A DNA stretch of 64,000 nt from NCBI RefSeq assembly GCF_032681285.1, contig NZ_CP136336.1, positions 4,017,001-4,081,000 on the forward strand, in the 5' to 3' direction. The DNA comes from Piscinibacter gummiphilus (GTDB taxonomy: Bacteria > Pseudomonadota > Gammaproteobacteria > Burkholderiales > Burkholderiaceae_C). Below are positions 8,179-15,957 of the stretch, one piece after another. The position numbers and the translations under genes are program-made. The notes under the pieces were generated by a model. That model saw nothing but the letters and a program-made list of their open reading frames with translations, searched no databases and was not told the DNA's origin. Position 1 is the first letter of the stretch. The number at the start of each line of letters is the position of its first letter.

Positions 8179-8645
8179 GCTTCGTCCTCAAGTCGCACGT
8201 CGTGCTCGACCCGCTGCCCGCCGACTGGCGCGACCAGCTCGCCCGCCGCCTGGGCACGCGCCCGCGCCGCATCGGCGGCTGGGCCGAGCTGGCGCTCTTG
8301 GGCGCTCGCCTGTGCCTCGACGCCGCACACGAAGAGCAGCTGCCACCCGGCGCGCTGCTGCGCATCGTGGGCGTGCACGGCCCGATGGGCGCCACCCGCA
8401 CCGTCGTCGAGCAGGCGACCCAAGGCCTGCCGCTCCCCTTCACCTTCATGCAGAGTCAGCCCAGCCAGACGCTGGCCGCGCTGAGCCAGCACCTCGGCTG
8501 GCAAGGCGATGCGCGCTACGTGCTGAGCCGCGACGCCCGGGCCACGCTGCAGCTCGCGCAGATCGAAGCCGGCCCCGCCGGGCTCCTGATCGGCACCGTG
8601 GCCGAAGACCGCCGCACCGAGTGGTGGCGCTACACGCCGCATTGA
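8175..8645 (+). CDS. Short protein, possibly a ketosynthase/chain-length-factor remnant
   Basis: A 156-residue protein (MSFVLKSHVVLDPLPADWRD...). I do not recognise it with certainty. The stretch LPFTFMQSQPSQTLAALSQH followed by LGWQG resembles the active-site strand region of short ketosynthases that lie in aryl polyene loci (a Ser/Thr-rich strand leading into a helix), with Gln where a Cys would be, so a non-catalytic partner of the ketosynthase at 7123 is possible. No signal peptide or membrane helix is seen. It is the last gene of the operon and starts inside the stop of the preceding gene (ATGA). The frame and codon bias fit a real gene; the function is open. Confidence 0.65.
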   Translation: MSFVLKSHVVLDPLPADWRDQLARRLGTRPRRIGGWAELALLGARLCLDAAHEEQLPPGALLRIVGVHGPMGATRTVVEQATQGLPLPFTFMQSQPSQTLAALSQHLGWQGDARYVLSRDARATLQLAQIEAGPAGLLIGTVAEDRRTEWWRYTPH

Positions 8646-8680
8646 TCCCCCGCTGAAGCCCGCCGCGCGCTCCCCCGCCC

Positions 8681-8694
8681 GGCACGCAGGTTGC
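8681..8694 (+). promoter_or_regulatory. Sigma-54 (-24/-12) promoter for the exopolysaccharide sugar transferase
   Basis: GGCACG at 8681-8686, four bases, then TTGC at 8691-8694. This equals the RpoN core consensus GGCACG-N4-TTGC, with GG and GC separated by exactly ten bases. Transcription would begin near 8706, about 95 bases before the ATG at 8800. No search was run; the match was found by eye. Confidence 0.7.
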
Positions 8695-8799
8695 CGAAAG
8701 GCGCGCAAGGGTCCGAGCCCGCGGCGCCATCAGCGCCAACGCCTGCCAAGTGCAGCGGCTTGCGACCGGAATGATTAACCGGGCAAAAGGGGAAGCTCC

Positions 8800-10263
8800 A
8801 TGTCAGACATGCCGATATTGGACCGGGCAGTTCAGCGTCCAACCGCAGGCGTGCAGCTGAAATCCGCCAACGTGACCACCACGGTGCCAGTGCGCCTGTT
8901 TCCGGTGGCGCCACCGTCGATCAACACCTTCGTCGCCGCGGTGGCCGAGCCGCTGGCCACCCTGCTCACGCTGGGGCTGGCCGCGGCCTTCTTCGACGAA
9001 CCCATCGATCGCCCCGAGCTCATCCTCGGAATGCTGGTGCTGGTGCTGACCTTCCCCGGCGTCGACCGCTGCAAACAAGACCCATTCCGAGCGGGCGTGA
9101 ACATCGTGAGCCATTGGGTCGCGGTGCTCTCGATCCTCATGCTCTTCGGCTACGCGACCGACAGCTTCCATTTCTTCTCGAAAGACGTGCTGCTGTGGTG
9201 GGCCTTCTTCACCCCGGCGATGCAGTGGGTGGTGGTGACGACGAGCTGCCGCTGGCTGCGCCTCGTGAGCGAGCGGCCCGAGTACCGGCGCCGGGCGGTG
9301 GTGGTCGGCGCGGGCGAGAACGGCGTGCGCATCGCGCAGGCGCTCGACGCCTACACCGGCTGCGTGCACGAACTCATGGGCTACTTCGACGACCGTGGCC
9401 ACGACCGTGTGCACGACGGCGCCGCGGGCAAGCTGCTCGGCCGGGTGGAAGACGTGGTCGAGCACGTCAAGCGCCACGGCATCCACAACGTCTACATCAC
9501 CCTGCCGCTCGTGGCCCAGCCGCGCGTGATGGAGCTCATCAGCAAGCTGCAGGACACCACCACCTCGGTGCACTACGTGCCCGACTTCGCCGGCGTCAAC
9601 GTGATCCAGGGCCAGCTGCAGGACGTGGAAGGCATTCCGGTCGTGAGCCTGCTCGAGTCGCCCATCACCGGCACCAACCACCTCGTCAAGCGCGTGACCG
9701 ACATCGTGCTCTCGTCGATCATCCTCGTGCTCATCTCGCCCGTGCTGCTGGCGGTGGCCATCGGCGTGAGGATGAGTTCGCCGGGCCCGATCATCTTCAA
9801 GCAGCGCCGCACGGGCCTCGACGGCAAGGAGATCCTGGTCTTCAAGTTCCGCTCGATGCGCACGCAGGACAACGGGCCCGTGGTACGCCAGGCCACCAAG
9901 AACGATCCGCGCATCACGCCCTTCGGCGCGTTCATCCGCAAGACCTCGCTCGACGAGCTGCCGCAGCTCTTCAACGTGCTGCTCGGCAGCATGAGCCTCG
10001 TGGGCCCGCGCCCGCACGCCGTGGCGCACAACGAGGAATACCGAAAGATCGTGCAGGCCTACATGCTGCGCCACAAGGTGCGGCCGGGCATCACCGGCTG
10101 GGCGCAGGTCAACGGCTTTCGCGGCGAGACCGACACCGTCGAGAAGATGGCCGCGCGCGTGCAGTACGACCTCGAGTACCTGCGCAACTGGTCGCTCGCC
10201 CTCGACCTCAAGATCATCGCGCGCACGGTGCGCGTGCTGTTCTTCGATCGCAACGCCTACTGA
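8800..10263 (+). CDS. Undecaprenyl-phosphate glycosyl-1-phosphate transferase (EpsB/WcaJ-like)
   Basis: A 487-residue polyisoprenyl-phosphate hexose-1-phosphate transferase that loads the first sugar of the exopolysaccharide repeat on undecaprenyl phosphate. Four N-terminal membrane helices (residues about 40-150) precede a CoA-binding-like Rossmann domain (RRAVVVGAGENGVRIAQAL). The C-terminal catalytic domain has SSPGPIIFKQRRTG, KFRSM, TSLDELPQL, SLVGPRPHAVAHNEEY and RPGITGWAQVNG, all hallmark motifs with the catalytic Asp-Glu pair. A purine-rich GGGGAAG lies before the ATG. It is the first gene of a two-gene unit with epsL, and a sigma-54 promoter lies at 8681. The sugar added (glucose or galactose) cannot be read from sequence. 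Confidence 0.93.
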   Translation: MSDMPILDRAVQRPTAGVQLKSANVTTTVPVRLFPVAPPSINTFVAAVAEPLATLLTLGLAAAFFDEPIDRPELILGMLVLVLTFPGVDRCKQDPFRAGVNIVSHWVAVLSILMLFGYATDSFHFFSKDVLLWWAFFTPAMQWVVVTTSCRWLRLVSERPEYRRRAVVVGAGENGVRIAQALDAYTGCVHELMGYFDDRGHDRVHDGAAGKLLGRVEDVVEHVKRHGIHNVYITLPLVAQPRVMELISKLQDTTTSVHYVPDFAGVNVIQGQLQDVEGIPVVSLLESPITGTNHLVKRVTDIVLSSIILVLISPVLLAVAIGVRMSSPGPIIFKQRRTGLDGKEILVFKFRSMRTQDNGPVVRQATKNDPRITPFGAFIRKTSLDELPQLFNVLLGSMSLVGPRPHAVAHNEEYRKIVQAYMLRHKVRPGITGWAQVNGFRGETDTVEKMAARVQYDLEYLRNWSLALDLKIIARTVRVLFFDRNAY

Positions 10264-10314
10264 AGGACACGTCACGCCGATCGATCCCTCCACCCACCAC
10301 TGCTGCCCACAAAC

Positions 10315-11649
10315 ATGAGAACCGCCACCCTGCCCCTGCTGATGGGCTTGATCAGCACCTTCGCTCAGGTCCACGCCCAGGAGACGGGCGCTCCCTCCAC
10401 CACGCCGGCGGCGCCCAACCCCACGGCGCCGTCCACCGGCCCCGCGCCCGCTCCGGCGCCGGTAAGCCCGCCGAGCGGCAGCGGCGCGGTGCCGCCGACC
10501 CAAGAGCCCTCGCCCTTCGTCTTCGGCATCCGCCAGGGCCTGGTGGGCGAGAGCAACCTCTTCCGTGCCCCGGAAGGCAGCCCGCTGGAGCGGCGCGACC
10601 GCATCTGGTCGAGCGGCGTGCACCTCGGACTCGACAAGTCGATCGGCCGGCAGCACTTCTTCTTCAACGCCGAAGCCAACCACAACCGCTACAACAAGAA
10701 CGAGCACCTCAACAACACCGACTACGGCGTCAACGCCCGCTGGGACTGGGAGACCGTGGGCCGGCTCTCCGGCCTGCTGACGGCGCAGCAGAACCAGAGC
10801 CTCTACCGCGACACCATCAACGGCACCATCTCGCTCGAGCGTAACCAGGTGCGCAGCACTTCACTCGGCGTCCAGGCGCGCCTGGGGCTTGTCACGCGCT
10901 GGTCGTTTGAGGCCGGCGCGACCGGGAGTGAGAACGACTACCGCGGGATCGACGTCGACGAGCGCGACATGCGCCAGAGCTCCTACAACGCCGGCATCCG
11001 CTACCGCCAGAGCGGCGCCCTCACCACCCGCCTGGGCGTGCGGCGCAGCGAGGGGCGCTACCCGGTCGGCTTGGGCGGCGTGCCCGACGAATTCACCCGC
11101 GACGACGTCGACCTCATCACCAACCTCACCCCGAGCGGCGCCAGCGCCCTCAACACCCGCATCAGCCTGACGCGCGAGCGGCACACCGCCCAGAGCGCGC
11201 GCGACAACAAGGGCTGGACGGGCGCCCTCGGCTGGAACTGGCGCCCGACCGGCAAGCTATACACCGACCTCGACCTCGCCTACGACCGCAGCGTCGGCCG
11301 CGCCGACTTCGACTCCACGCTGACCGGCGGCGAGTCGAGCGATGCGCGCGCCATCCAGACCGCTTCGCTCGCCGTCACCTGGCTCGCCACGGCGAAGGTG
11401 ACCTTCGTGCCGCGCGTGAGCTGGGCGCACCGCAAGCTCGACAACACCTTCGTCAACGGCGTGCCCACCGCGACCGGCACCGACACCACCGTCATCGGCG
11501 GCATCTCGATGACCTACACGCCGTTCGACGCACTGCAGCTCATCTGCCACGTGAACCAGGAGAAGCGCACCGTCGGCGGAGACACCTCGGTCAGCTCGGG
11601 CTACAAGGCCACGGTCGCTGGCTGCAACGCGGAATTCGCGATTCGCTGA
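10315..11649 (+). CDS. epsL: EpsL-type outer-membrane beta-barrel of XrtB exopolysaccharide loci
   Basis: A 444-residue exported protein. The signal peptide (MRTATLPLLMGLISTFAQVHA) is followed by a Pro/Ala-rich linker (residues about 22-70), then a barrel of alternating aromatic/polar strands with repeated 'RW..E.G' and 'Y.R...' patterns such as YNAGIRYRQSGALTTRLGVR. This fits the XrtB/PEP-CTERM-associated outer-membrane protein EpsL, thought to pass polysaccharide across the outer membrane or to shape export. It lies 51 bases after the sugar transferase with no terminator between and so is probably co-transcribed. The last residues (AGCNAEFAIR) do not end in the usual aromatic residue. Confidence 0.85.
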   Translation: MRTATLPLLMGLISTFAQVHAQETGAPSTTPAAPNPTAPSTGPAPAPAPVSPPSGSGAVPPTQEPSPFVFGIRQGLVGESNLFRAPEGSPLERRDRIWSSGVHLGLDKSIGRQHFFFNAEANHNRYNKNEHLNNTDYGVNARWDWETVGRLSGLLTAQQNQSLYRDTINGTISLERNQVRSTSLGVQARLGLVTRWSFEAGATGSENDYRGIDVDERDMRQSSYNAGIRYRQSGALTTRLGVRRSEGRYPVGLGGVPDEFTRDDVDLITNLTPSGASALNTRISLTRERHTAQSARDNKGWTGALGWNWRPTGKLYTDLDLAYDRSVGRADFDSTLTGGESSDARAIQTASLAVTWLATAKVTFVPRVSWAHRKLDNTFVNGVPTATGTDTTVIGGISMTYTPFDALQLICHVNQEKRTVGGDTSVSSGYKATVAGCNAEFAIR

Positions 11650-11687
11650 AGCGTGCACACGGCTCTCAAAGACCACTGCACCGAAGC

Positions 11688-11701
11688 GGAGCGCTGATTG
11701 C
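11688..11701 (+). promoter_or_regulatory. Probable sigma-54 promoter for the PEP-CTERM gene
   Basis: GGAGCG, four bases, TTGC with GG-N10-GC spacing (GG at 11688-11689, GC at 11700-11701). Eight of ten core positions fit GGCACG-N4-TTGC, including all of the -12 box. Transcription would start near 11713, about 45 bases before the ATG at 11759. PEP-CTERM genes are known to be often preceded by RpoN sites. Confidence 0.5.
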
Positions 11702-11758
11702 TCTTCTCTCACGGAACTTTTCCCTCTCAGCCGTACGTTGTCATCACAGGAGTACCCG

Positions 11759-12253
11759 ATGAACAAGAAACTGATCGCCAGCATCGCCACCGCTGTCCTT
11801 TCCCTGGGCGCCGTCTCCACTTCGCAGGCGGCGCTCAACAGCTGTGACGATCCCCTGAAAAGCGGCCTCGGCCAACGCTTCTGCTTCGAGAAATTCGAGG
11901 ATCTCGCCTCCGGCTTCTACACCGTGAGCTTCGAATACCAGGCGGAAAAGTTTGCCGGTAACGCCGACAAGACCCTCAGCTTCGGCTTTCTTTTCGACAC
12001 CCTCGAAGGCCCCTCGACGCGCGGCCTGCTGAGCGACGTGACGACCTCGCCGGGCTGGAACACCTACTCCTTCACCACCGAAGCCGGCGGTGCGGGCGGC
12101 CTGCTCTTCGCGCTGCGCGGCGTGCCCGGCCCGAACTTCGGCATGCAACTGCAGAACGTGCAGGTGACGCCGGTGCCCGAGCCCGGCACCTACGCCATGC
12201 TTTTGGCTGGCCTGGGCGCTCTCGCGTTCGTGGGGCGCCGTCGCAAGATGTGA
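11759..12253 (+). CDS. PEP-CTERM sorting-domain protein
   Basis: A 164-residue secreted protein and probable substrate of the exosortase encoded at 23104. Signal peptide MNKKLIASIATAVLSLGAVSTSQA (residues about 1-24); a small mature domain with two Cys (NSCDDP and RFCFEKF) that may pair; a C-terminal sorting signal VPEPGTYAMLLAGLGALAFV then GRRRK, with the PEP motif, a hydrophobic helix and a basic tail. The ATG at 11759 has CAGGAG at 11746-11751; an upstream in-frame start at 11738 is unlikely. Exosortase B would cut near PEP and anchor or release the protein in the biofilm matrix. The role of the mature part is unknown. Confidence 0.9.
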   Translation: MNKKLIASIATAVLSLGAVSTSQAALNSCDDPLKSGLGQRFCFEKFEDLASGFYTVSFEYQAEKFAGNADKTLSFGFLFDTLEGPSTRGLLSDVTTSPGWNTYSFTTEAGGAGGLLFALRGVPGPNFGMQLQNVQVTPVPEPGTYAMLLAGLGALAFVGRRRKM

Positions 12254-12274
12254 CGCCTGCGCTGCTCCTGCTTG

Positions 12275-12303
12275 AAAGGCCCGGCGAACACCGGGCCTTT
12301 TTT
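12275..12303 (+). terminator. Rho-independent terminator after the PEP-CTERM gene
   Basis: AAAGGCCCGG at 12275-12284 pairs with CCGGGCCTTT at 12291-12300 around a six-base loop (CGAACA) and runs into a T tract to 12303. It ends the epsL/PEP-CTERM region before the riboswitch. Confidence 0.9.
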
Positions 12304-12330
12304 GTGGGCGGCCTACACTGCGCTGCGCCC

Positions 12331-12400
12331 CTCAGGACGGCCTGGGCCGGGCCCTTCCAACCACCGGGGGACGACCCCACTCTGCAGTGAAAGGGTCGTC
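12331..12400 (+). promoter_or_regulatory. Guanidine-II (mini-ykkC) riboswitch upstream of sugE/gdx
   Basis: Two small hairpins carry the diagnostic ACGR tetraloops: CTCAGG-ACGG-CCTGGG at 12331-12346 and GGGG-ACGA-CCCC at 12367-12378. This is the guanidine-II riboswitch pattern, and the gene 3' of it is the classic target (SugE/Gdx exporter). GACGACCC at 12370-12377, which includes the second loop, is perfectly complementary to GGGTCGTC at 12393-12400 just before the ATG and overlapping the ribosome binding site (AAAGG). This suggests that without guanidinium the site is hidden, and that ligand binding to hairpin 2 frees it. The pairing is visible; the mechanism is inferred. Confidence 0.88.
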
Positions 12401-12715
12401 ATGGCCTGGGTCATTCTTTTCATCGCCGGCCTCTTCGAGGTCGCCTGGGCCATCGGCCTCAAGTACACCGACGGGTTCTCGCGGCTGTGGCCGAGCGTGG
12501 GCACGGTGGCAGCGATGGTCGCAAGCGTGGTGCTGCTCGGCTGGGCGATGCGCACGCTTCCCGTGGGCACGGCTTACGCCGTGTGGACGGGCATTGGAGC
12601 GGTGGGCACGGTGGCGCTTGGCATCGTGCTGTTTCAGGAGCCCGCCACGGCAGCCCGGCTGGGCTGCGTGGCCTTGATCGTGGCGGGGATCGTGGGACTG
12701 AAGGTCACCGCCTGA
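12401..12715 (+). CDS. sugE: SMR-family guanidinium exporter SugE/Gdx
   Basis: A 104-residue small multidrug resistance protein with four membrane helices. Glu13 ([14 protein letters not shown]), the [14 protein letters not shown] loop and [16 protein letters not shown] are typical of the SugE/Gdx subgroup rather than EmrE. Gdx proteins export guanidinium ions in exchange for protons as antiparallel dimers, and the guanidine-II riboswitch directly upstream strongly supports that function here. The ATG at 12401 follows an AAAGGG site. The gene is flanked by the terminator at 12275 and the converging - strand gene that ends at 12719, so it is monocistronic. The older annotation as a quaternary ammonium exporter is less likely. 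Confidence 0.93.
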   Translation: MAWVILFIAGLFEVAWAIGLKYTDGFSRLWPSVGTVAAMVASVVLLGWAMRTLPVGTAYAVWTGIGAVGTVALGIVLFQEPATAARLGCVALIVAGIVGLKVTA

Positions 12716-12718
12716 CGG

Positions 12719-13837
12719 TCAGCTTGCGCAACCATCTCCTCTTGCGTCGCCCCAGCGGCGGTGTGTCTCATCATCACTGATGTAGTTCGTCGTGCCGCGG
12801 CGGTCCACGCAATATTGCGGCGAGACGATCATCTCTTCGAACACCTGCTCCGACGAGATGCGGGTGTACTCGAAGAGCACGCTGCGCTTGACCTCGCAGC
12901 CGCGCTTCAGGTGGCTGCCGGTGCCGATCCAGGTCGGCCCCTCGATCTTCACGCCGGGCTCCACGCACACGCTGGAGCCGAGGTAAACCGGCCCGGTGAT
13001 CTGCACCTTGTCCCAGGGGATGCGGGTGTTGAGGCCCACCCACACGCCGGGGCGCACTTCCTTGCCCGGCATCTCCATCTCGGCCACCTCGCCCATCAGC
13101 ACGCGCTGCAGCACGCTCCAGTAGTCGCTCACACGGCCGATGTCGATCCAGTTGAAGAAGCGGTTCTGCACGTAGAAGGGCAGGCCCTTGGCCGCCATCA
13201 GCGGGAAGAGGTCGCTGCCGATGTCGAAGCTCTTGCCGCTCGGCACGAGCTCGAGCACGGCGGGCTCGAAGATGTAGATGCCGGTCGAGGCCAGCGTGCT
13301 CTTGGCCGCCTCGGGCGTGGGCTTCTCCTGGAACTCGAGCACGCGGCCCGTCGGGTCGGCGCTCACGATGCCGTAGTTCTGCACCTCCTCGCGCTTCACG
13401 TCGAGGCCCACCACGCTCGCCAAGGCGCCCTTCTGCTTGTGCTCGAAGAGCGCGGCGTTGATGTCGAGGTCGACCAGCGCGTCGCCGCACAGCACGAGCG
13501 TGGTCTCGTCGAAGAAGCCCGAGAAATCCTGGATCTTCTTCATGCCGCCGGCCGAGCCCATCGGCTTGGGCACCACCTCGCCGTGCTCGCGCACGCCTTC
13601 GTACGAGTAGCCGATCTGCACGCCCCAGCGGCTGCCGTCACCGAAGTGGTTCTCGATCTTCCAGTGGTTGAACGCCACGTTGATCATGATTTCCTTGATG
13701 CCGTAGCGCGCCAGGTGCTCGATCAGGTATTCGAGCACCGGCTTGCCGAGGATGGGCACCATCGGCTTGGGCATGTTCTTGGTCAGCGGGCGCACGCGGG
13801 TCCCTTGGCCCGCGGCGAGGATCATTGCTTTTGCCAT
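12719..13837 (-). CDS. NDP-sugar nucleotidyltransferase (mannose-1-phosphate guanylyltransferase-like)
   Basis: A 372-residue nucleotidyltransferase with a C-terminal left-handed beta-helix. The N-terminus MAKAMILAAGQGTRVRPLT has the GxGTRxRPLT sugar-nucleotide signature, followed by KPMVPILGKPVLEYLIEHL, LVLCGDALVD with the metal-binding Asp, and IDIGRVSDYW. Residues about 240-345 carry hexapeptide-like repeats (GVWVGLNTRI, GPVYLGSSVCVEPGVKIEGP). Substrate specificity (GTP/mannose or another pair) cannot be read safely. It is the last gene of the - strand exopolysaccharide operon and overlaps the flippase by 16 bases. It probably makes an activated sugar for the repeat unit. Confidence 0.88.
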   Translation of the reverse strand: MAKAMILAAGQGTRVRPLTKNMPKPMVPILGKPVLEYLIEHLARYGIKEIMINVAFNHWKIENHFGDGSRWGVQIGYSYEGVREHGEVVPKPMGSAGGMKKIQDFSGFFDETTLVLCGDALVDLDINAALFEHKQKGALASVVGLDVKREEVQNYGIVSADPTGRVLEFQEKPTPEAAKSTLASTGIYIFEPAVLELVPSGKSFDIGSDLFPLMAAKGLPFYVQNRFFNWIDIGRVSDYWSVLQRVLMGEVAEMEMPGKEVRPGVWVGLNTRIPWDKVQITGPVYLGSSVCVEPGVKIEGPTWIGTGSHLKRGCEVKRSVLFEYTRISSEQVFEEMIVSPQYCVDRRGTTNYISDDETHRRWGDARGDGCAS

Positions 13838-15192
13838 GAGGTGAGAAATTCCTTTTGAGAGGTCAACAGAGTTTGCATGCGTTCGGCATCGAGGCCGGCA
13901 TGGGGCAGGCCCCACAGCAGCGCCGCCACACTCGCCGTGCCCAGCGTGGCGGGCAGCGTGGTGCGCATGAACGAGAGGCTGGAAATGGACAGCTGCCGGT
14001 GCACCGCGATCTGCATCAGCACGCAACCGGCCACGCTCCCGAGCGCCACGCCGGCGGCGATGCCCTGCATGCCCCAGCGCGACAAACCGGCGGCCAGTGC
14101 CGCGGTGATCGCGAGCTGCAGGGTCGACAGCTTGAGCACGCGGGCGCTCTGGCGTGTGGCGAAGGACAGGTTCTGCCCCAGCCAGAAGGCCGACTGCGCC
14201 ACGTAAGCCACCGACAGCCAGCCGAAGAGCGCCGCGCTCTCGCGCCAGCGTTCGCCGAAGGCCAGCACCACCAGCGGCTCGGCCACGAGCGAGACGAGTG
14301 CATACATCGGCGCCAGCAGCAAGAGCGTCCAGCCGAGCATGCGCCGGTAGGCCTGGGCCAGCGCCACCGGGTCGCCCTGGCGTTGCACGAAGAGGCTCAC
14401 GCCCACCCGGCTGAGCGACGACGCCACCACGAGATAGCCAGCCGAGAGCACCCGCTTGGCAAGGTTGTAGAGGCCGGTCGCGGCCGGGCCGAGCAGCACG
14501 CTCACGAGGGCCGCATCGCCGTTGCTGTTGGCGTAGTTGACGCAGGCGTTGAGGCCGATGCGGCGGGCCTCGCCGCGGTGCTCGCGAAAGAGCTCCGCCG
14601 ACCAGTGCCAGCGCGGCCGCCAGTGCCGCCACTCGGCGATGAGCGCCACCGCCAGCGCCACCACGCCCATCACCACCTGCTGCGCCACGAGCGCCATCGC
14701 CCCCGCGCCGCGCGCGGCCAGCCAGAGCGCCACCGCGCCGCCCGCCGTCACCGAGCACAGCGAGCGGATCGCCATCACGCGGAAGTTGCCGTCGCGCAGC
14801 AGCCTCGCGTCGTGCGCGCGGCCGAGCCCGAAGAGCACCACCGAGAGGCTCATGCCTGCCAGCACCAGCGTGAGATCGGGAGCTTCGAAGAAGCGCGCCA
14901 TCGGCCACGACAGCAGCACCATGAGCGCCGCCACGCCGAGCGAGACCACGGTGCAGACGGTGAAGAGCCAGTCGAACTGGCGGTCATCGGCCCCGGGCGT
15001 GCGCACCACCGGCATCGCCAGCGAATCGAGCAGCGACATGCGCGTGAAGAGCACCATCAAATGTGCGATCGCGAGCAGCCCGAACTCGTGCGGCGTGAGC
15101 CAGCGCGCGAGCACCGCGAAGATGATGAACGACAGGACCTGCTGAACCAGGTTGTCCAGAATCGACCAAGCTGACTTCGAAGCCAGTTTCAT
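13822..15192 (-). CDS. Wzx-like oligosaccharide flippase (MOP superfamily)
   Basis: A 456-residue polytopic membrane protein with 12 or more hydrophobic segments. The start MKLASKSAWSILDNLVQQVL and FAVLARWLTPHEFGLLAIAH follow the Wzx/MOP pattern (a 'G..LAR.LTP.EFG' helix pair). It would flip the lipid-linked repeat unit across the inner membrane, in a Wzy-dependent pathway that fits the polymerase at 21096 and the chain-length regulator pair at 24033-26401. The start overlaps the WecG-type gene stop by four bases. Its own 3' end overlaps the nucleotidyltransferase start by 16 bases. I see no unusual residues. Confidence 0.88.
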   Translation of the reverse strand: MKLASKSAWSILDNLVQQVLSFIIFAVLARWLTPHEFGLLAIAHLMVLFTRMSLLDSLAMPVVRTPGADDRQFDWLFTVCTVVSLGVAALMVLLSWPMARFFEAPDLTLVLAGMSLSVVLFGLGRAHDARLLRDGNFRVMAIRSLCSVTAGGAVALWLAARGAGAMALVAQQVVMGVVALAVALIAEWRHWRPRWHWSAELFREHRGEARRIGLNACVNYANSNGDAALVSVLLGPAATGLYNLAKRVLSAGYLVVASSLSRVGVSLFVQRQGDPVALAQAYRRMLGWTLLLLAPMYALVSLVAEPLVVLAFGERWRESAALFGWLSVAYVAQSAFWLGQNLSFATRQSARVLKLSTLQLAITAALAAGLSRWGMQGIAAGVALGSVAGCVLMQIAVHRQLSISSLSFMRTTLPATLGTASVAALLWGLPHAGLDAERMQTLLTSQKEFLTSWQKQ

Positions 15193-15947
15193 GAAGCCTC
15201 AAGCTTGGCCGAGCGGCAGATGCGGAAGAACTTGAACGCATCCACCGTGTAGCGCTTCCACAGCCGCTTGGGCTCCTGCGTGAGCCGGAAGAACCATTCC
15301 AGGTGCAGCTTGCGCACCCACACCGGCGCGCGCACGGCCCGCTCGGCGAGGAAGTCGAACAAGGCGCCTACGCCGACGTACAAGGCCGGCGGCAGCTGCT
15401 GCGCGTGGTCGAGGATCCACTGTTCCTGCAGCGGGTTGCCGAGCGCCACCAGCACCACGTCGGGCTTGGCGCTGCGGATGCGCTCGCACACCAACTCGTC
15501 TTCCACGCCGTAGCCCGAGAGCGCCCCCACGACCGTGTGGCCGAAGCGGCGCTCCACCGAGCGCGAGGCCTCGCGCACCACCTCGGGCCGTGCGCCGAAG
15601 AGAAAGACGCGCAGCGGCAGCGGGCTGCCGCCGAGCAGACGGGGGATGAAGTCGGTGCCGTTGAGGTTCTCCTGGAAGCGCTTGCCATGCATCAACCGCG
15701 CTGCAAGGTCCATGCCGATGCCGTCGTTGACGACGGTGATCGCCGGGTCGTCGTTGAAGCGCTCGGCAAAGGCCTGGCAGGTGACGACGAAGTTGGTGTT
15801 GGCGAAGAAGAGTTCGGTGCGCCGGCCCAGTGCCAGTTGGCGGTAGATCTGGCCCGCCAGCGCGTGCGAGCCGAACGACTTCACGCGAAACGGCCCGATG
15901 CGCAAGGTCTCGGGGAGCTTCGGGCCTGACAAGGTCGAGGTGGTCAT
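15189..15947 (-). CDS. WecG/TagA/CpsF-family glycosyltransferase
   Basis: A 252-residue GT26-type glycosyltransferase. The family signatures are visible: FFANTNFVVTCQAF, VVNDGIGMDLAARLM with the catalytic Asp region (residues about 72-88), VVGALSGYGVEDE, and VVLVALGNPLQEQWI (residues about 163-180). The C-terminal EWFFRLTQEPKRLWKRY amphipathic segment binds the membrane surface in this family. It likely adds the second or a later sugar to the lipid-linked intermediate. It sits ten bases after the GT2 gene and overlaps the flippase gene by four bases. Confidence 0.9.
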   Translation of the reverse strand: MTTSTLSGPKLPETLRIGPFRVKSFGSHALAGQIYRQLALGRRTELFFANTNFVVTCQAFAERFNDDPAITVVNDGIGMDLAARLMHGKRFQENLNGTDFIPRLLGGSPLPLRVFLFGARPEVVREASRSVERRFGHTVVGALSGYGVEDELVCERIRSAKPDVVLVALGNPLQEQWILDHAQQLPPALYVGVGALFDFLAERAVRAPVWVRKLHLEWFFRLTQEPKRLWKRYTVDAFKFFRICRSAKLEAS

Positions 15948-15957
15948 CGAGCAATCC

